Below are positions 37,286 through 49,184 of a stretch of 64,000 bases of DNA, piece after piece. The notes under the pieces are model-generated. The model worked only from the letters and a program-made list of their open reading frames with translations. It made no database searches and had not been told where the DNA came from. Source of the stretch: Dichomitus squalens LYAD-421 SS1 (taxonomy: Eukaryota; Basidiomycota; Agaricomycetes; Polyporales; Polyporaceae). The position numbers and the translations under genes were made by a program. Position 1 is the first letter of the stretch. Every line of letters begins with the position of its first letter. The stretch is from positions 264,939 to 328,938 of the forward strand of contig NW_006766905.1 in NCBI RefSeq assembly GCF_000275845.1, read 5' to 3'.

Positions 37286-37769
37286 CTGGCACGCGCGTGG
37301 CCAATCTGATCGATGGTGTTCATGGTGAAGACGAGACACCTGTGCGCGAGCATAAAGTCGACGTTGTGCTCGTAGACGACGCGCCAGATGTCGTTGAGCC
37401 AGCAGGTGACGCTCTCGACCGTCTGCTCAAGCAGCTCCGTCCGGCGGGAGCGGTCGTGGACAAAGGACCGCTTGGCGTCCCGGTGGAGGTCGTCGAGGAG
37501 CGCGTTGACCTCGCGCTGCTTGGAGCGGAGGTCGAGGGCGGGGATGCGCGCGTGGCGGCGGTGCATCTTGGCAGCGGTGGCGAGGACCCTGTTGCGCCTG
37601 GTTTTGGAGGCGTGGTCGAGGAGGGGGATGAGCTGTTTGTGGACGATGGCGGATTGGACGTCGGTGGGGAGGGAGTCGTAGAGGGCGGCGAACCTAGGGA
37701 AAGCACTGGATTAGCCACTGGGAGTAGATGAAAGGTTGGGATAGCATACCGCGCGCTGTGTGAAGACAT
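37286..37769 (-). CDS. Small helical protein, function unknown (3' end unresolved)
   Basis: Exon 1 at 37769-37750 (MSSHSAR) is joined across a 56-base intron to 37693-37286. The product is an all-helical, strongly charged protein. It begins FAALYDSLPTDVQSAIVHKQ and continues SKTRRNRVLATAAKMHRRHA, LLDDLHRDAKRSFVHDRSRR and TVESVTCWLNDIWRVVYEHN, ending MNTIDQIGHARA at a strong GTGAGT donor. At least one more exon is expected downstream. No signal peptide or transmembrane segment is visible. I do not recognise the family. Confidence 0.6.
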
Positions 37770-38034
37770 CTTGAATGCCAGCAGAGGGAAGAGTGTAGTA
37801 CCGATCGCCGTCGGTGGACGTCGTCCTGTAACTTAGTGGCAGCGAAAGCAGGTGAGCGCCGTGACGCCATAACGCGTCTCTACACGCGTGACCGGCTGTG
37901 ACGTTCCGCGCCCGGGCGGTGGCACGCGTCTGGTCAAGTCATCACCGCGTCTTGCCCTGCCCTCGCCCCCTATAGCAGTCTGCTGCTTCACTCTTGGCTT
38001 AGCTTAGCTTAGCTTGCGGTATCTGCACTGGAAT

Positions 38035-41000
38035 ATGGCATCAAAGAAGGCAAAGGCCCCAGCAAAGCCGCTCGGAGGCGACATCCGCGGTTTCTTCGCA
38101 AAGGGCAGCAACCAAACCGCTTCCGGCAGCTCCCAGACGCCCCCTCAGCCCCAGAAGAGCTACGGCGTGGTGAGTGCGCACCGTTACTGGCTACGTACAC
38201 ATCTCAGAACGGCGTTCAGCGTCGCGCGGCCGGCACCGCGCAAGCTGCAGCAATAGAGATCAGTGAGCCTGCTCTGCCGTCCTAAGCGTGTACCGGATTT
38301 CACAGTGGATCAACCCACTAAGGCGACGATGAGCAAGACAGGCGAGTACCCTCCGTTTTTCGTTGTATCACGCACGCCCTGACCGACTGTCCAGGAAGCC
38401 CAAAAAGGCTGTGAAACCGTACGTCATCCCACTGTGCTCCTGTCCTGCGCGTTCGACCGCGCTCTCATCCACGATGCTCCGCAACAGGAAACCGAGCCCT
38501 GCAAAGGCCAAGCCTGCCCCCGCAGCGAAGGCGCCACCTGTGAGTCCGTTCAACCCAGAACAGCAGAGCGCGTAGCAGGGCGCGTAGCGGGACGCTGGTG
38601 GACGATCGCTGTAGGGCTCGAGCGCATCTGACCTTGCCCTGACAGAAACTCAAGAGCGCACAGGCGATGGAGGTCGACGGCGACGAAGATGACGAAGCAC
38701 CCGTCTCGGCCCCTCTGAAGCGCAAGGCGAAGGTCGTCATCTCGAGCGACGAAGAGGACGATGAGGCTCCCCCGCCGAAGAAGCAGGCCACGTCCACGAA
38801 AGCAAAGCCGAAGAGGGCGGAGAAGGAAGAGCCCGCCCCGCCCAGGAAGGCCTCCCCGCGCAAAGCTCCGGCGCGGAAGAAGAAGGCAAAGGACGACGAC
38901 TTCGTCGTGGACGATGACGAAGACGAAGACGAGGACTTTGAGGCGGACGAGGACGACGCACGCGGGAAGAAGAGGGGCAAGAAGCCTGCCCCCGCTCCTG
39001 CTCCAGCGAAGACGAAGAAGCCCCCCGCGAAGTCGACGCCCGCGAAGGTCACCCCCGCAAAGACGGCAATGGCCAAACCGAAGGACGAGGAGAAACCTGC
39101 CAAAGCGGAGGACCAGCCCGCCCCCGCAAAGAAGCCAAAGTGCGTCTCGGTCTCACCTCCCCGCTCTCGCTCCTTGCTGACAGACGGGCCATCGGGGGCG
39201 CAGCTGGTACGCGATGAAGACCGCGCGCGCAGGCCCCTCCGCCCCGGGCTCGAAGCAGATCCCGATGGCGCAGGACCCGAACTGCCTCGCGGGCCTCTCG
39301 TTCGTCTTCACGGGCGAGCTGAGCAGCCTCTCGCGCGACGAGGCGGTCGAGCTCGCGAAGCGCTACGGCGGGTGCGTCGCATCTTCCCCGCATCCTGCCT
39401 CTGCATGTAATCTAACCGGCCACGTTTGAATGATTCAGGCGGGTAACAGGCCAGCCGTCGTCCAAGACGTCGTACGTCGTCCTCGGGGCGGACGCGGGGC
39501 CGTCGAAGCTGAAGGCGATCGCGAAGAATAACCTCAAGACGCTCGACGAGGACGGCTTCTTGGCGCTCATCGCCACCCGCGTGACGGACCCTGCGAGCCT
39601 CGACGACAAGACGCGGAAGAAGATAGAGAAGGAGGAGGAGGCGATCCGGCAGAGCGCGCGGGAGATGGAGGCGCGCGAGAAGGCCGCCTCGAAAGCCGCC
39701 GCGGCCACCGCCCCAGGAGGAGCAGGAGGAGCGGGTGCTGCGGCACGGACGGCGAGCGAGAACCTGCTGTGGACGGCGCGGTACGCGCCGCAGAGCCTGA
39801 AGGAGATCTGCGGGAACAAGGGCCAGGTGGAGAAGCTGCAGACGTGGCTGGGCAGCTGGGCGGCGAACGTGCGGAGCGAGTTCAAGAAGCCGGGCAAGGA
39901 CGGGATGAACGTGTTCAGGGCGGTGATGATCACGGGCCCGCCGGGGATCGGGAAGACGACGAGCGCGCATCTGTGCGCGAAGCTGGCGGGGTTCACGCCG
40001 GTCGAGCTGAACGCGAGCGATGCGCGGAGTAAGAAGCTGGTCGAGGTAGGCGCGCTTTGTGTTTTTGCGACGTGGGGGCGAGGCGGGCTGATGTGCGCGC
40101 GTGCAGAATAGTACGAACATCATGAACACGTCCCTCGACGGGTGGATGTCGGGCGGACAGGTGAGTTGTTGAACATCTTGCGGTACAATTTTCGTGCTCA
40201 CGCCCGGAGGGGTCCCAGAAAACGAACGCCGCTGGTGTGACGATCACCGACAAGTCCTGCCTGATCATGGACGAGGTCGACGGCATGTCCGCCGGGGACC
40301 GCGGCGGCGTCGGCGCGCTCGTTGCGCTCATCAAGAGGACCAAGATCCCGATCATATGCATCGCGAACGACCGCGGCGCGCAGAAGCTCAAGCCGCTCGT
40401 CTCGGCGACGTACAACCTCACGTTCAGGAGGCCGGAGGTGAACATGGTTCGGTCGAGGATTATGAGCATCTTGTTCAAGTGAGTCGTGCGCCTGGGAACT
40501 CTGTCGGGTAGAGAGCTGATTTGGGGGAGTAGGGAGGGGATGAAGATCCCTGCGAACGTCGTGGACCAGCTCGTCCAGGGCGCGCAGGCGGACATCCGGC
40601 AGGTGCTGAACATGCTCTCGACGTGGCGACTGGCGAACAATACTATGGACTTTGATGAGGGCAAGAACCTGTGAGTGCCCAAGAACCCACCCTGCCTCTC
40701 CGTGCGATGTGGAGCTGACGCAAGTGCAGTGTGAAGATGAACGAGAAGTACACGGTCATGACCCCCTTCGGGGTCATCAACAAGATCCTCGGCCCTGGGA
40801 TGTTCTTGCCGACGACGCGCGAGACACTGGGAGACAAGATGGAAATGTACTTCCACGACCCGTCGTTCGTCCCGCTCTTCATGCAGGAGAACTACCTGAA
40901 GACCCAACCCTCGCGCATCCGGAACCTCGACGGGCCCGAGAAGACGCTCAAGCATCTCGAGCTCATGGACAAGGCCGCAACGTCGATCTCAGATGGGGAC

Positions 41001-41936
41001 ATCGTCGACAGCCTCATCCACGGTCCGAACCAGTACTGGTCGCTCATGCCCCTTCACGCCGTCTGCTCGACCGTCCGCCCCGCGTCGTTCTTGTATGGCA
41101 TGGGCGCGGGCTATGGCGGGCCGAACGCCATGTCGTTCCCTCAGTACGTGTCTCCTGCTGGCTCCGGGGTGTACAGGACTGAGCAGGGTTGCGACACAGG
41201 TGGCTCGGGCAGAACTCGAAGCAGTCGAAGCTCAGCAGACAGCTAACGGATGTGCAGGCCCGGATGCGGCTCAAGGTGTCGGGCGACAAGTCGGAGATCA
41301 GGCAGTCGTACATCCCGTCCCTGTTCCCGCATATCGTCCAGCCGCTCATGGAGCAAGGAGCGGTACGCGACTTGCATCGGATCTCCTCGTGCACGATGAC
41401 GCTGACTACGCGATGCAGAGCGCGGTGGACGAGACGATCGAGTTCATGGACGAGTACTTCCTCACACGCGAGGACTGGGATACGATCGTCGAGCTCGGCG
41501 TCGGGGACCACAACGATGCCGGCGTGCTCAAGAAGATCTCGACGGCTACGAAGACGTCGTTCACCAGGAAGTACGCTATGACATTTGACATTCGCTCAAT
41601 TAGAGACTGATGTCTTTCGACTAGGTATAATTCTCGGGACCACCCTGTAGCTTTCCACAAGGCAGAGGCCCTCGGGAAGGCTCCGAAGAAGCTCGCCGCG
41701 GCGGGACCTGCACCAGACCTTGAGGAGGCCTTTGACGTGAGTTCTATCCTACCGGAAAATGAAAGGAACGCTGATGTATGCCCTTAAAGGTCGATGACGA
41801 AGTGCCGGAGGCTGAAGAGGACGAGAAGCAGGAGACCGATGATGATCCCGAACGCGACAGCCTCATCAAAGCCCCCAAGAAGGGCAAAGCCGCCGCAGGG
41901 AAGGGTAAAGCCCCTGCCAAAGCGAAGAAGAGTTGA
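38035..41936 (+). CDS. RFC1: Replication factor C subunit 1 (clamp loader large subunit)
   Basis: Large subunit of the nuclear RFC complex that loads PCNA at primer-template junctions. The N terminus (MASKKAKAPAKPLGGDIRGFF) has a PIP-box-like GDIRGFF. A Lys/Pro/Asp-rich linker leads to a BRCT domain (CLAGLSFVFTGELSSLSRDEA ... SYVVLGADAGPSKLKA). The AAA+ module has Walker A GPPGIGKTT (about 39934-39960) and Walker B LIMDEVDG (about 40261). The RFC1-specific C-terminal part includes WLGQNSKQSKLSRQL. Exons from the linker on: 38646-39139, 39204-39371, 39439-40045, 40107-40160, 40219-40478, 40533-40670, 40730-41143, 41200-41362, 41419-41570, 41625-41736 and 41790-41936. Small exons between 38170 and 38540 are only partly settled. 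The tail is Lys-rich, as in other RFC1 proteins. Confidence 0.95.
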
Positions 41937-42378
41937 TTGGAAGGAAGGATAGTCCAGCCCTATGTCCCTCGTATTGCTATCGTATGTTCGGTTCTCGTCT
42001 TGCAGTATAATTCTCTTGTATCAGACTTGTAGTCATGTACCAGTTCCTCCGATTGGTTTCAGAGCCGCCGAATACAGTCGCTGCAAATCACCAATCAGAA
42101 TCAAGGACGATGCCAGTCCCAAAATCATTCCCGTTCCACAATTTATCGACTAACGACAAGCTACATAACCCTTTTCAATCTACGGCGACAGGAGTCCCAG
42201 CGCCGCAGAATGAGCTATCGTACACCGTAAGAGACATGCTGTCCCAATCCCAACTCGCGTTGAGCGGAGACGGGTAGCACAAGAAAGGAGTGCATATGGA
42301 TGAGTCGTTCGAGTCCGCGTATACATTCCGTTGTCTTTTTTCGAGTCGTTCCCAGAGGAGCACTGTGCCACCAGGTGC

Positions 42379-44191
42379 TTACTTGCGGCTGCGGCTGTCT
42401 CCGCGGCCACGAGAGCCAGAGCCATGGCGGCGGGCCTCGAGCTACATAGGGGCAGATCAGTCGCATGCAATGTTAATCGCAGGGAGGCAAACGTACCGCG
42501 CGGCGGTCGCGACTGTCTCCGCGACCGCGGCTACCGGAAACGTGACGGCGAGCCTCAAGCTTCCTTCACGTGTCAGAAGGATCCTTGTAAGGCATGCAAA
42601 AGACTCACAGCGCGACGGTCCCTGCTGTCACCGCGTCCGCGGCTGCCCGAGCCGTGGCGGCGAGCCTCGAGCTGAGATGTTGTCTGTCAATGGTGGCCTG
42701 AGAAGAGGATGCTATCGACATACTCCACGACGGGTCCTGCTATCGCCACGGCCGCGACTGCCGGAGCCATGACGGCGGGCCTCCAGCTGAAGAAACCACA
42801 TAATTAAGTACAGAGCGATGTGGACAACTTGGCAAGGTGCCTACCGCGCGGCGGTCCCTGCTGTCGCCGCGACCGCGGCTGCCCGAGCCATGACGGCGAG
42901 CCTCAAGCTGCTTGGATGTCAGAATGATCCATATATGATGTGCGAGCGACGTACAGCGCGGCGGTCCCTGCTGTCACCGCGACCGCGACTTCCGGAACCA
43001 TGGCGGCGGGCCTCGAGCTGGAAGGGCTAGTGATCAACTAGAGAGCGACGTGTCAAACTCGAAAGGGTGCCTACCGCACGGCGGTCCCTGCTGTCGCCGC
43101 GACCGCGGCTCCCGGAGCCGTGACGGCGAGTCTCAAGCTGTTTCAAGATGTCAGCATTCTCCACACAAGGCATGTGTGAGCAACGCACAGCGCGGCGGTC
43201 CCTGCTGTCACCACGGCCACGGCTCCCAGAATCATGACGGCGAGCCTCGAGCTATCATACTAGGAGTTAGAAAGCGAATTGCAAGACATTCATTCGGAAC
43301 GTACTCCACGGCGAGTCCTGCTATCGCCGCGGCCGCGAGAACCTGAGTCTCCGTGACGGCGAGCCTCGAGCTGCAGAATGAGACGATCAATCCCTGAGAG
43401 ATGCGTGACTATCTGAAGTGGCGCGTACCGCACGACGATCGCGACTGTCTCCACGACCGCGACTGCCGGAGTCGCCGTGGCGGCGAGCCTCGAGCTATGA
43501 AGGTTTGTAAGCAAAAATAGTGGAACATTGTGTTGGTGGCATACTGTACGGCGGGACCTGCTATCGCCACGACCGCGACTCCCAGAGCCGTGACGACGGG
43601 CCTCGAGCTAGTATTTGGTTAATAAAGCGTTCAGGTGATAACAGGCTAGTAACGTACTTCACGACGAGTCCGACTGTCACCGCGGCCGCGAGAGCCTGAG
43701 TCTCCATGACGGCGAGCCTCGAGCTTCAATACTCTGTCAGAGGCCTATACCTAAGTGATCGTGTGATCAACTTACAGCGCGTCGGTCCCTGCTGTCACCG
43801 CGGCCACGGCTTCCGGAACCATGACGGCGGGCCTCGAGCTGGACAGGGTATGATTAAATGCTGATCTATATGAGAACTTGGAAGGTTGCCTACCGCACGG
43901 CGATCCCTGCTGTCGCCGCGACCCCGACTGCCAGAGTCGCCGTGGCGGCGAGCCTCGAGCTATTTCAACCCGTCAGAATTATCCAAATATGATGTGCGAG
44001 GGACCTACAGCGCGGCGATCCCTGCTGTCACCACGACCGCGACTTCCGGAACCATGGCGGCGAGCCTCGAGCTAGAAGCAGTAGCTGTTAGTCTACTGTT
44101 TTAACAGCGTCAAAGGCATGCATACGTCACGACGGGTCCTGCTGTCGCCACGACCGCGGCTGCCGGAGTCGCCATGGCGGCGAGCCTCGAG
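42379..44191 (-). repeat. Array of sixteen repeated mini-exons
   Basis: Near-identical 63-66 bp coding units alternate with diverged 47-58 bp introns, giving a period of about 107-121 bp. Differences among units are mostly synonymous, plus one optional Asp codon after His-Gly. Some introns are also related: 44008-43960 and 42954-42908 share most of their sequence. Introns beginning GTAGGCA recur after mini-exons 3, 10 and 12, which suggests duplication of two-exon blocks. Confidence 0.9.
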
Positions 44192-44527
44192 CTGGCAGAG
44201 CGAACTCAGAGTCAGTCTCGGCAAGCGAGGGTGATGCAAAAGTACATACTCCGCGACGGCTACGGCTGCCTGAGTCACCACCGTGACGGGGGTCCCGAGC
44301 TTCGACCTTGGCGGGGCTTCGGCCTCTGACAGGGATGTCCACTACGATGCCCTTGTCGACGAGAGCGTTAGTGGGTGAAGCGACCTCGACGCTACCCGGA
44401 AGCTGCGAGAACAAAAATAAGAGAGGGAATGGATGAGATGAGCTACACCATAGCTCACAGGAACAGCGGCAACGGACGAAACGACCGCCGCGATGACGAG
44501 CAAAATGAAGTTGTTCTTGAACTGCAT
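42379..44527 (-). CDS. Secreted mini-exon repeat protein, Kex2-type peptide precursor (novel)
   Basis: Eighteen exons, all joined in phase 0, about 414 residues. Exon 1 (44527-44459) is a signal peptide, MQFKNNFILLVIAAVVSSVA. Exon 2 (44402-44250) is a leader ending in a degenerate unit (VEARDPRHGGDSGSRSRRG). Sixteen mini-exons of 63 or 66 bases follow, starting at 44191, 44071, 43959, 43838, 43723, 43607, 43494, 43370, 43251, 43137, 43017, 42907, 42786, 42671, 42559 and 42441. Introns are 47-58 bases. Each mini-exon encodes LEARR (once LETRR), then typically HGSGSRGRGDSRD, then RR and one variable residue. The last ends RSRK and TAA (42381-42379). Kex2-type proteases cut after RR, so a set of 13-14-residue basic peptides is expected. 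The architecture resembles fungal Kex2-processed repeat proteins; the repeat itself I do not recognise. Every splice site is canonical and every frame is intact. Confidence 0.85.
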
Positions 44528-44614
44528 GTTGATGGAAGCGAGGAGGTTGACCCAGTTGTACTTGGAAGTAGCTAGAGATGTGAGGCTGGAGGAGGATCGT
44601 CTTCGACAATTCTC

Positions 44615-44621
44615 TTATATA
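44615..44621 (-). promoter_or_regulatory. TATA box of the mini-exon repeat gene
   Basis: TATATAA on the minus strand about 90 bases upstream of the start at 44527, a spacing like that of the other TATA boxes in this window. Confidence 0.5.
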
Positions 44622-46914
44622 CCGGCATGGTGTCGCCCAGAGATTCCCTGACGATCTCCTGTCCAATTTTTGAACAGGGAGCGTTGAGGCTAAAAGTGCT
44701 TGGAGATGGTGCAACACCATCTTGGCATTGAGAAAATTCGTGTTCCTCGCTGCGCCTACAGGAAAACGCAGTGGCAGCTCTCCGCTCCACCATAAGTTCT
44801 TGGCACTACTGTGGGAGCAGTCGTAAGAAACTAAATATAGATCCTCTACCTAGTACTCAAACTAAGGTGCACGTACGTCGAGTTTGATGTTCTATCCTGT
44901 AAGGTAGAGCCTGTAAGTGGTGCTCGTGACAAACGTCTCGACATGACCTGTGTCGGCCGAGCGACTCGTAATGTTCACCAATCCGACGGACCGGTCAACA
45001 CGATGCTGGAACAACTATCCTATTCTGTTAGCCATGTGAGAAACAACCTATGCATGTGGATCTGGGAAAGCCTTGACGTTAGGGCGTACAGCGAAGAAAG
45101 ATCACTTGAGACTTGTCGACGGACGATTATGGTAGGCATCGAGCCCGACAGGCTGTCAGATGCAGTCGGTGTTCACATAGAGCAAACAGTCCGGTCTTGG
45201 CGCATAAGAAATTACCTGAGTTCCCGCTGCGCGCGAGCGGTGGGATCCACACGTCAGACGGACAGGGCTTCGAGAATAATCTTCACACGACGTCCCTAGT
45301 CACGTTGGACAGTCACGTAGGTTCGTCAACAACGAACGCTATAGCTCAGACAAGTCAGTGTTAAGCATCTTCACGTTCAGTGATGAGACTTCCAGGACTT
45401 ACGATGAGACAGTCTTGATCCGAGCGCGAGAACAGCGCGCCTATTCTCGGACTAATGTGTGGGGCAGTGAGTTAGACGTATGTCTCGCTTCGTTATGGTG
45501 TCGCTGTCACTTATGAGAGACTCACAGATGAGAGCAAAGATGCCTAAGGCACATCATTCTGGCGATTCCCACCAAAAGACAGTTCCACCAGCGCAGACTT
45601 GCTGCGCGTTCTCATGGTCATGTCCGCTTCCCCGCCCTCTACACACAATCGGTGGATTCAAAAGAATGCGACGCCCCATATTGCACAGGCGCAAGGCGGC
45701 CGCAGAGGGTACTCAACGACCCAGACACCACCACCTTGTGCCGATGCAGGAATATCATGGGGATAGTCCCCTGCTCAGTAGAAAGCGGCACCGAAGCAGA
45801 ATAGTCCTTCGTCTACGACTCCTGCGTGAGACAAGAGGCCGGTCTGGCACCGCAATGTGTTTACTTGGCTGGAGTACAACATCCGGTGCGATCACGTCAG
45901 GCCTCGCGCATGTACCGGATCCATGGTAACGGGCTCAGGTCCCGAGCACTCATATAGTTGAGCAATCTCATCACGCAAGATGCGCCGTCGCATTCGTACA
46001 ATGCAAAGAGACTTGGCCACACAAAAGGAGTTTGTAGCGTACACCGTTGTCTCCGCACGTACGCAGCCATCCGCCCGGCATGCGACAAACCACTGTGCAC
46101 CATGTGCACAGTGCGTAGACATTTTACAGGAAAGAATCAGTCGTCGCGGACACTCACCGGAGCATCACTCATCGAGTGCTGCGGAACCCTTCTCCTCGGC
46201 CCTGTCGTGTGCCACACTCGTCTGAGAAGCCCATAGGATGACGTCCGGTGCGCGAGATTGAAATGGAATTTCTGGGAACAGAGTGCACAACGTAGCCCAG
46301 AGGTGCATGAAAGTACAACACACCACGACCGGTTCCTAGTTCAGCTACCAGGTCGAAGCTAATATTTTCAAAATTGGACGACTCACTAAATCTGAAAGAG
46401 AGACAAGCCACTGAACGGCAGTGGCAGATGCGAAGACGGCTCTCCGCATCCCGACCGGATTTGAAACATACTGACGGGCCGCTGTCGTTTTCACTATGCC
46501 AAGCCCGAGTGACATAAGGATCGCCGAACGTCCGCTTCACTGCGCTTGTCGCAGGGAGTCCGAAACCGAATTTGCTGGAAAAAGCTCCTGCTGTTTGGTA
46601 TTCATGCAATAGTATTGCGATATGCCAAGTGATCGATAACAAATTGACAGCGAGCTTGAATGGTATACTGGTATACACGTGCAGTGTCCATGAACTTCAT
46701 GCGATGCAAAGTAACGTCCGAGACTAGGACGACTGTCAGCACTTGCCACAGACGAACTCTCTTTTTGCCGAGCGCAGGACAAGGACATACCTCTAAAAGC
46801 TTGTGTGCGATACAAGGAACAACTCGAGGAGGGTCGACAGGGAGGCCATGAGACACGATGCCTCACCGCGCCCTCCCATCCTCCTCCCCGAAACACAATC
46901 AACCCCAAACCCTA
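44622..46914. other. Intergenic, no gene recognised
   Basis: A 149-codon open frame at 45480-45929 is His/Arg-rich without any motif or splice context, and I do not call it a gene. Confidence 0.45.
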
Positions 46915-48524
46915 CTACAACTTTGGCGACACCCTGGGAGACATCTTTCCAAGCGCTCCCATCCTCTCACCCGAAAGGTACATCGCCTCGCCCTTCTCCA
47001 GGTCGACGTTCTCGAGGATGACACCAGCTGCGCTCGCGGGAGACCCCTGGCCAAGCCCCGTCAACCCAAGCCCGACCATCGAGTCCGACACACGGTTCCT
47101 GTCCTTCTCTTTCTCCCTCTCCTTCTCCTCATCGGGCTGTGTCTTGGGCTTGTGCTTCTGCGCCCGTCCCCGTTCGCGCTCCTCGCCCCCCGCCGCCGCC
47201 ACTGCCGCTCCTGCTCCACGTCCAAAGCGGCTCCTCCTGTCCCTCCGCACAGAGATGTGGGAGTACGAAGAGAAGGTCGTGATGATCATCCAGAAATTCA
47301 CCAGCCCGAACACGAACACAGCCGAGATCGCGACCCGCACCCCCAGCGCCTGCGTCCGACTCAGCGGTGCGTATCCCCCTTGGGGGTCCGCAGCGGAGCC
47401 AGTGCGCCAGACGAACGACAGGATGGCGACGCAGAACGCGATCATCGACCACGCGAGCCAAACGGCGGGGGTAGCGAGGAGTACCCAAATGTTCCAGAGG
47501 AGCGCTGCGCGGGTTTTGCGCGCCTCCTCCGCCCAGCGGCTTGCGCGGTCCATGGAGCGCATCGTCCCGAAGTGCACGATGTACACGCACCCAAACGAGA
47601 GCGAGATGAGCGCGCAGACGAGCGAAAGCAGCGCGGACCAGCGCGTGAGCGGATCTCCCGCCGCCTCTGGGATCTGGAAGATCGTTAGGATGGTCCTGTG
47701 TAGCAGAAGGGGGCGTAAGCGTCGGCGCGTAGCATGTTAGGAGGCCAGGATGTCAATGCTTACGTGCATAACAAGGCGGAGACGAGGTTGAACGTCTTCC
47801 ACTCGCGCATGAGTGTGTCCACGAAGTTCTCCCACGAGATCTTGAACCGCGCCAGAGCTGGCGACACCATCGGCGGCGTCCACTCCTCCGGGTACGGCAG
47901 CCCATTCGGGAGGGGCTTCGCGTTATTCGTCGGGGTCGCGAACCCGGTCGCGATGACAGCGTCGACGGAGGGGTCGTGGGCGAAGTCGCCGCACGCGTCA
48001 ATGAGCCGCTGCATCTCGGGCTTGCTGAGCTCGGCGTCCTCAAACACGCGTGCGACGCGCTGCCAGTAGAGCGCGGGGAGGTGGAGGAGGAAGTTGAGGT
48101 ACAGTATGCGCGGCAGGGTGTATGTGAAGAAGAAGTTCGTTTCGTTGACGAAGGCGCGCCAACCTTTCCGTTTTCTGTGGTGCTTTGCGTCCTCGTCTTC
48201 GTCCTCGTCAGCGGCCTTGCGCCTCCGTATGGGACACAAAGCTGCAGCGAGACGAGATAGCAGCGGCAGCGTCGATGGGAGCTCTGCACCGGATTTCGGG
48301 GAGAAGGCCGGAGAGGGGGGTTCAGAGGGTCGTGTTGGGGAACGCTCGCGGCGAAATCCGAACCAACGTATATGCGAGCTAAAGGGATCAGGGGGTATGA
48401 AAGGGTCATCGCGGGTATGATTGCGATGTAAGTTAAAGCCGTGGAAAACCCTCAGGGGCGACGCTGCGCGCGACTGGGCAGGAGAGCGTGAAGACGGTGT
48501 CGGGAACGTATCCCGGGCGTGCAT
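46915..48524 (-). CDS. Multi-pass membrane protein, function unknown
   Basis: Two exons, 48524-47764 and 47695-46915, joined in frame across a 68-base intron. The N terminus is Pro/Ser/Arg-rich and cytosolic-looking with an acidic run (ADEDEDEDAKHHRKRKG). An aromatic block follows (NETNFFFTYTLPRILYLNFL, LHLPALYWQRVARVFEDAEL) and a segment ending FKISWENFVDTLMREWKTF. Exon 2 begins TILTIFQIPEAAGDP and holds three clear hydrophobic spans: SALLSLVCALISLSFGCVYI, the region of LLATPAVWLAWSMIAFCVAI, and VRVAISAVFVFGLVNFWMII. A charged Glu/Lys tail comes last. I chose the start at 48524 (MHARDTFPTPSSR), because upstream in-frame codons only add low-complexity sequence. No transporter or channel motif is recognised. 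Confidence 0.75.
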
Positions 48525-49184
48525 TGCAGGGGAGAGATTGTGCGTTGGGTGCCTTGCCCCCCCTTGGCCATGGCCACGTGAAGGAGGCGGGGACTGGCTG
48601 TACGCATGTCCACGGAGGGAACCCTCGCGTGAGCGGAGAGAGGGAGACGTGACGGCGGAGTCGCTGTGTCCAAAGCGACCTGCGGCAGCTGCGGCAGCAA
48701 AACGTGAGCACCTGCACATATATCTTTGGGACATACAAATCAATCTGCGAATCCCGAAACTCATAACGTCATCAACCAGTGAGTCTGGCCCTCTGCTGAG
48801 GGATACGGAACAACGCTAGCCCTGAAGCACTCGGCGGAAAGCGGATGTATGCGCCGCATACCAGAGCAAAAAGTATCGGACATGACTATATGCGTGCTGA
48901 GCTATGATGTTGAGGCCGTGCAGAGCACTACTTGACGTAGTGATAAAAAGGCCGCTCTGCATACGGAAAAGATGGGGCTTCACGCATCTCTCCGTGTTCC
49001 TCGGCAACTCGAAGAGGGAAGCCCCTCATCTGCCTAAACCAAGTTCACCAGACTGTCCGGACACGAGCCCTGCCTTCTTCTTCTGTTTTCCTTTTCATGC
49101 ATGTTCGCAATGCCGGTTCTGAGACTAGCAAACAGCAAATTGCAGTGGACTGCTGAACGCCCTTAGCAAGGGACGATATGCATC
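48525..49184. other. Intergenic, no gene recognised
   Basis: Separates two minus-strand genes. Nothing was identified. Confidence 0.5.

Noticed and set aside
42331..44104. Plus-strand open frames repeating ARRSLLSPRPRLPEP-like sequence
   Set aside because: They are the antisense of the mini-exons. Only the minus strand gives canonical splice sites, a signal peptide and a terminal stop.
42379..44191. Regularly spaced repeats resembling a CRISPR array
   Set aside because: The genome is eukaryotic, the repeats are coding exons with splice sites, and the spacers are introns with donors, branch sites and acceptors.
45480..45929. 149-codon frame rich in His and Arg
   Set aside because: There is no motif, no splice partners and no homologous copy in the window.
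46805..47740. 311-codon plus-strand frame
   Set aside because: It is antisense to the membrane-protein exon, which has hydrophobic spans and a proper intron; the plus frame has no motif.
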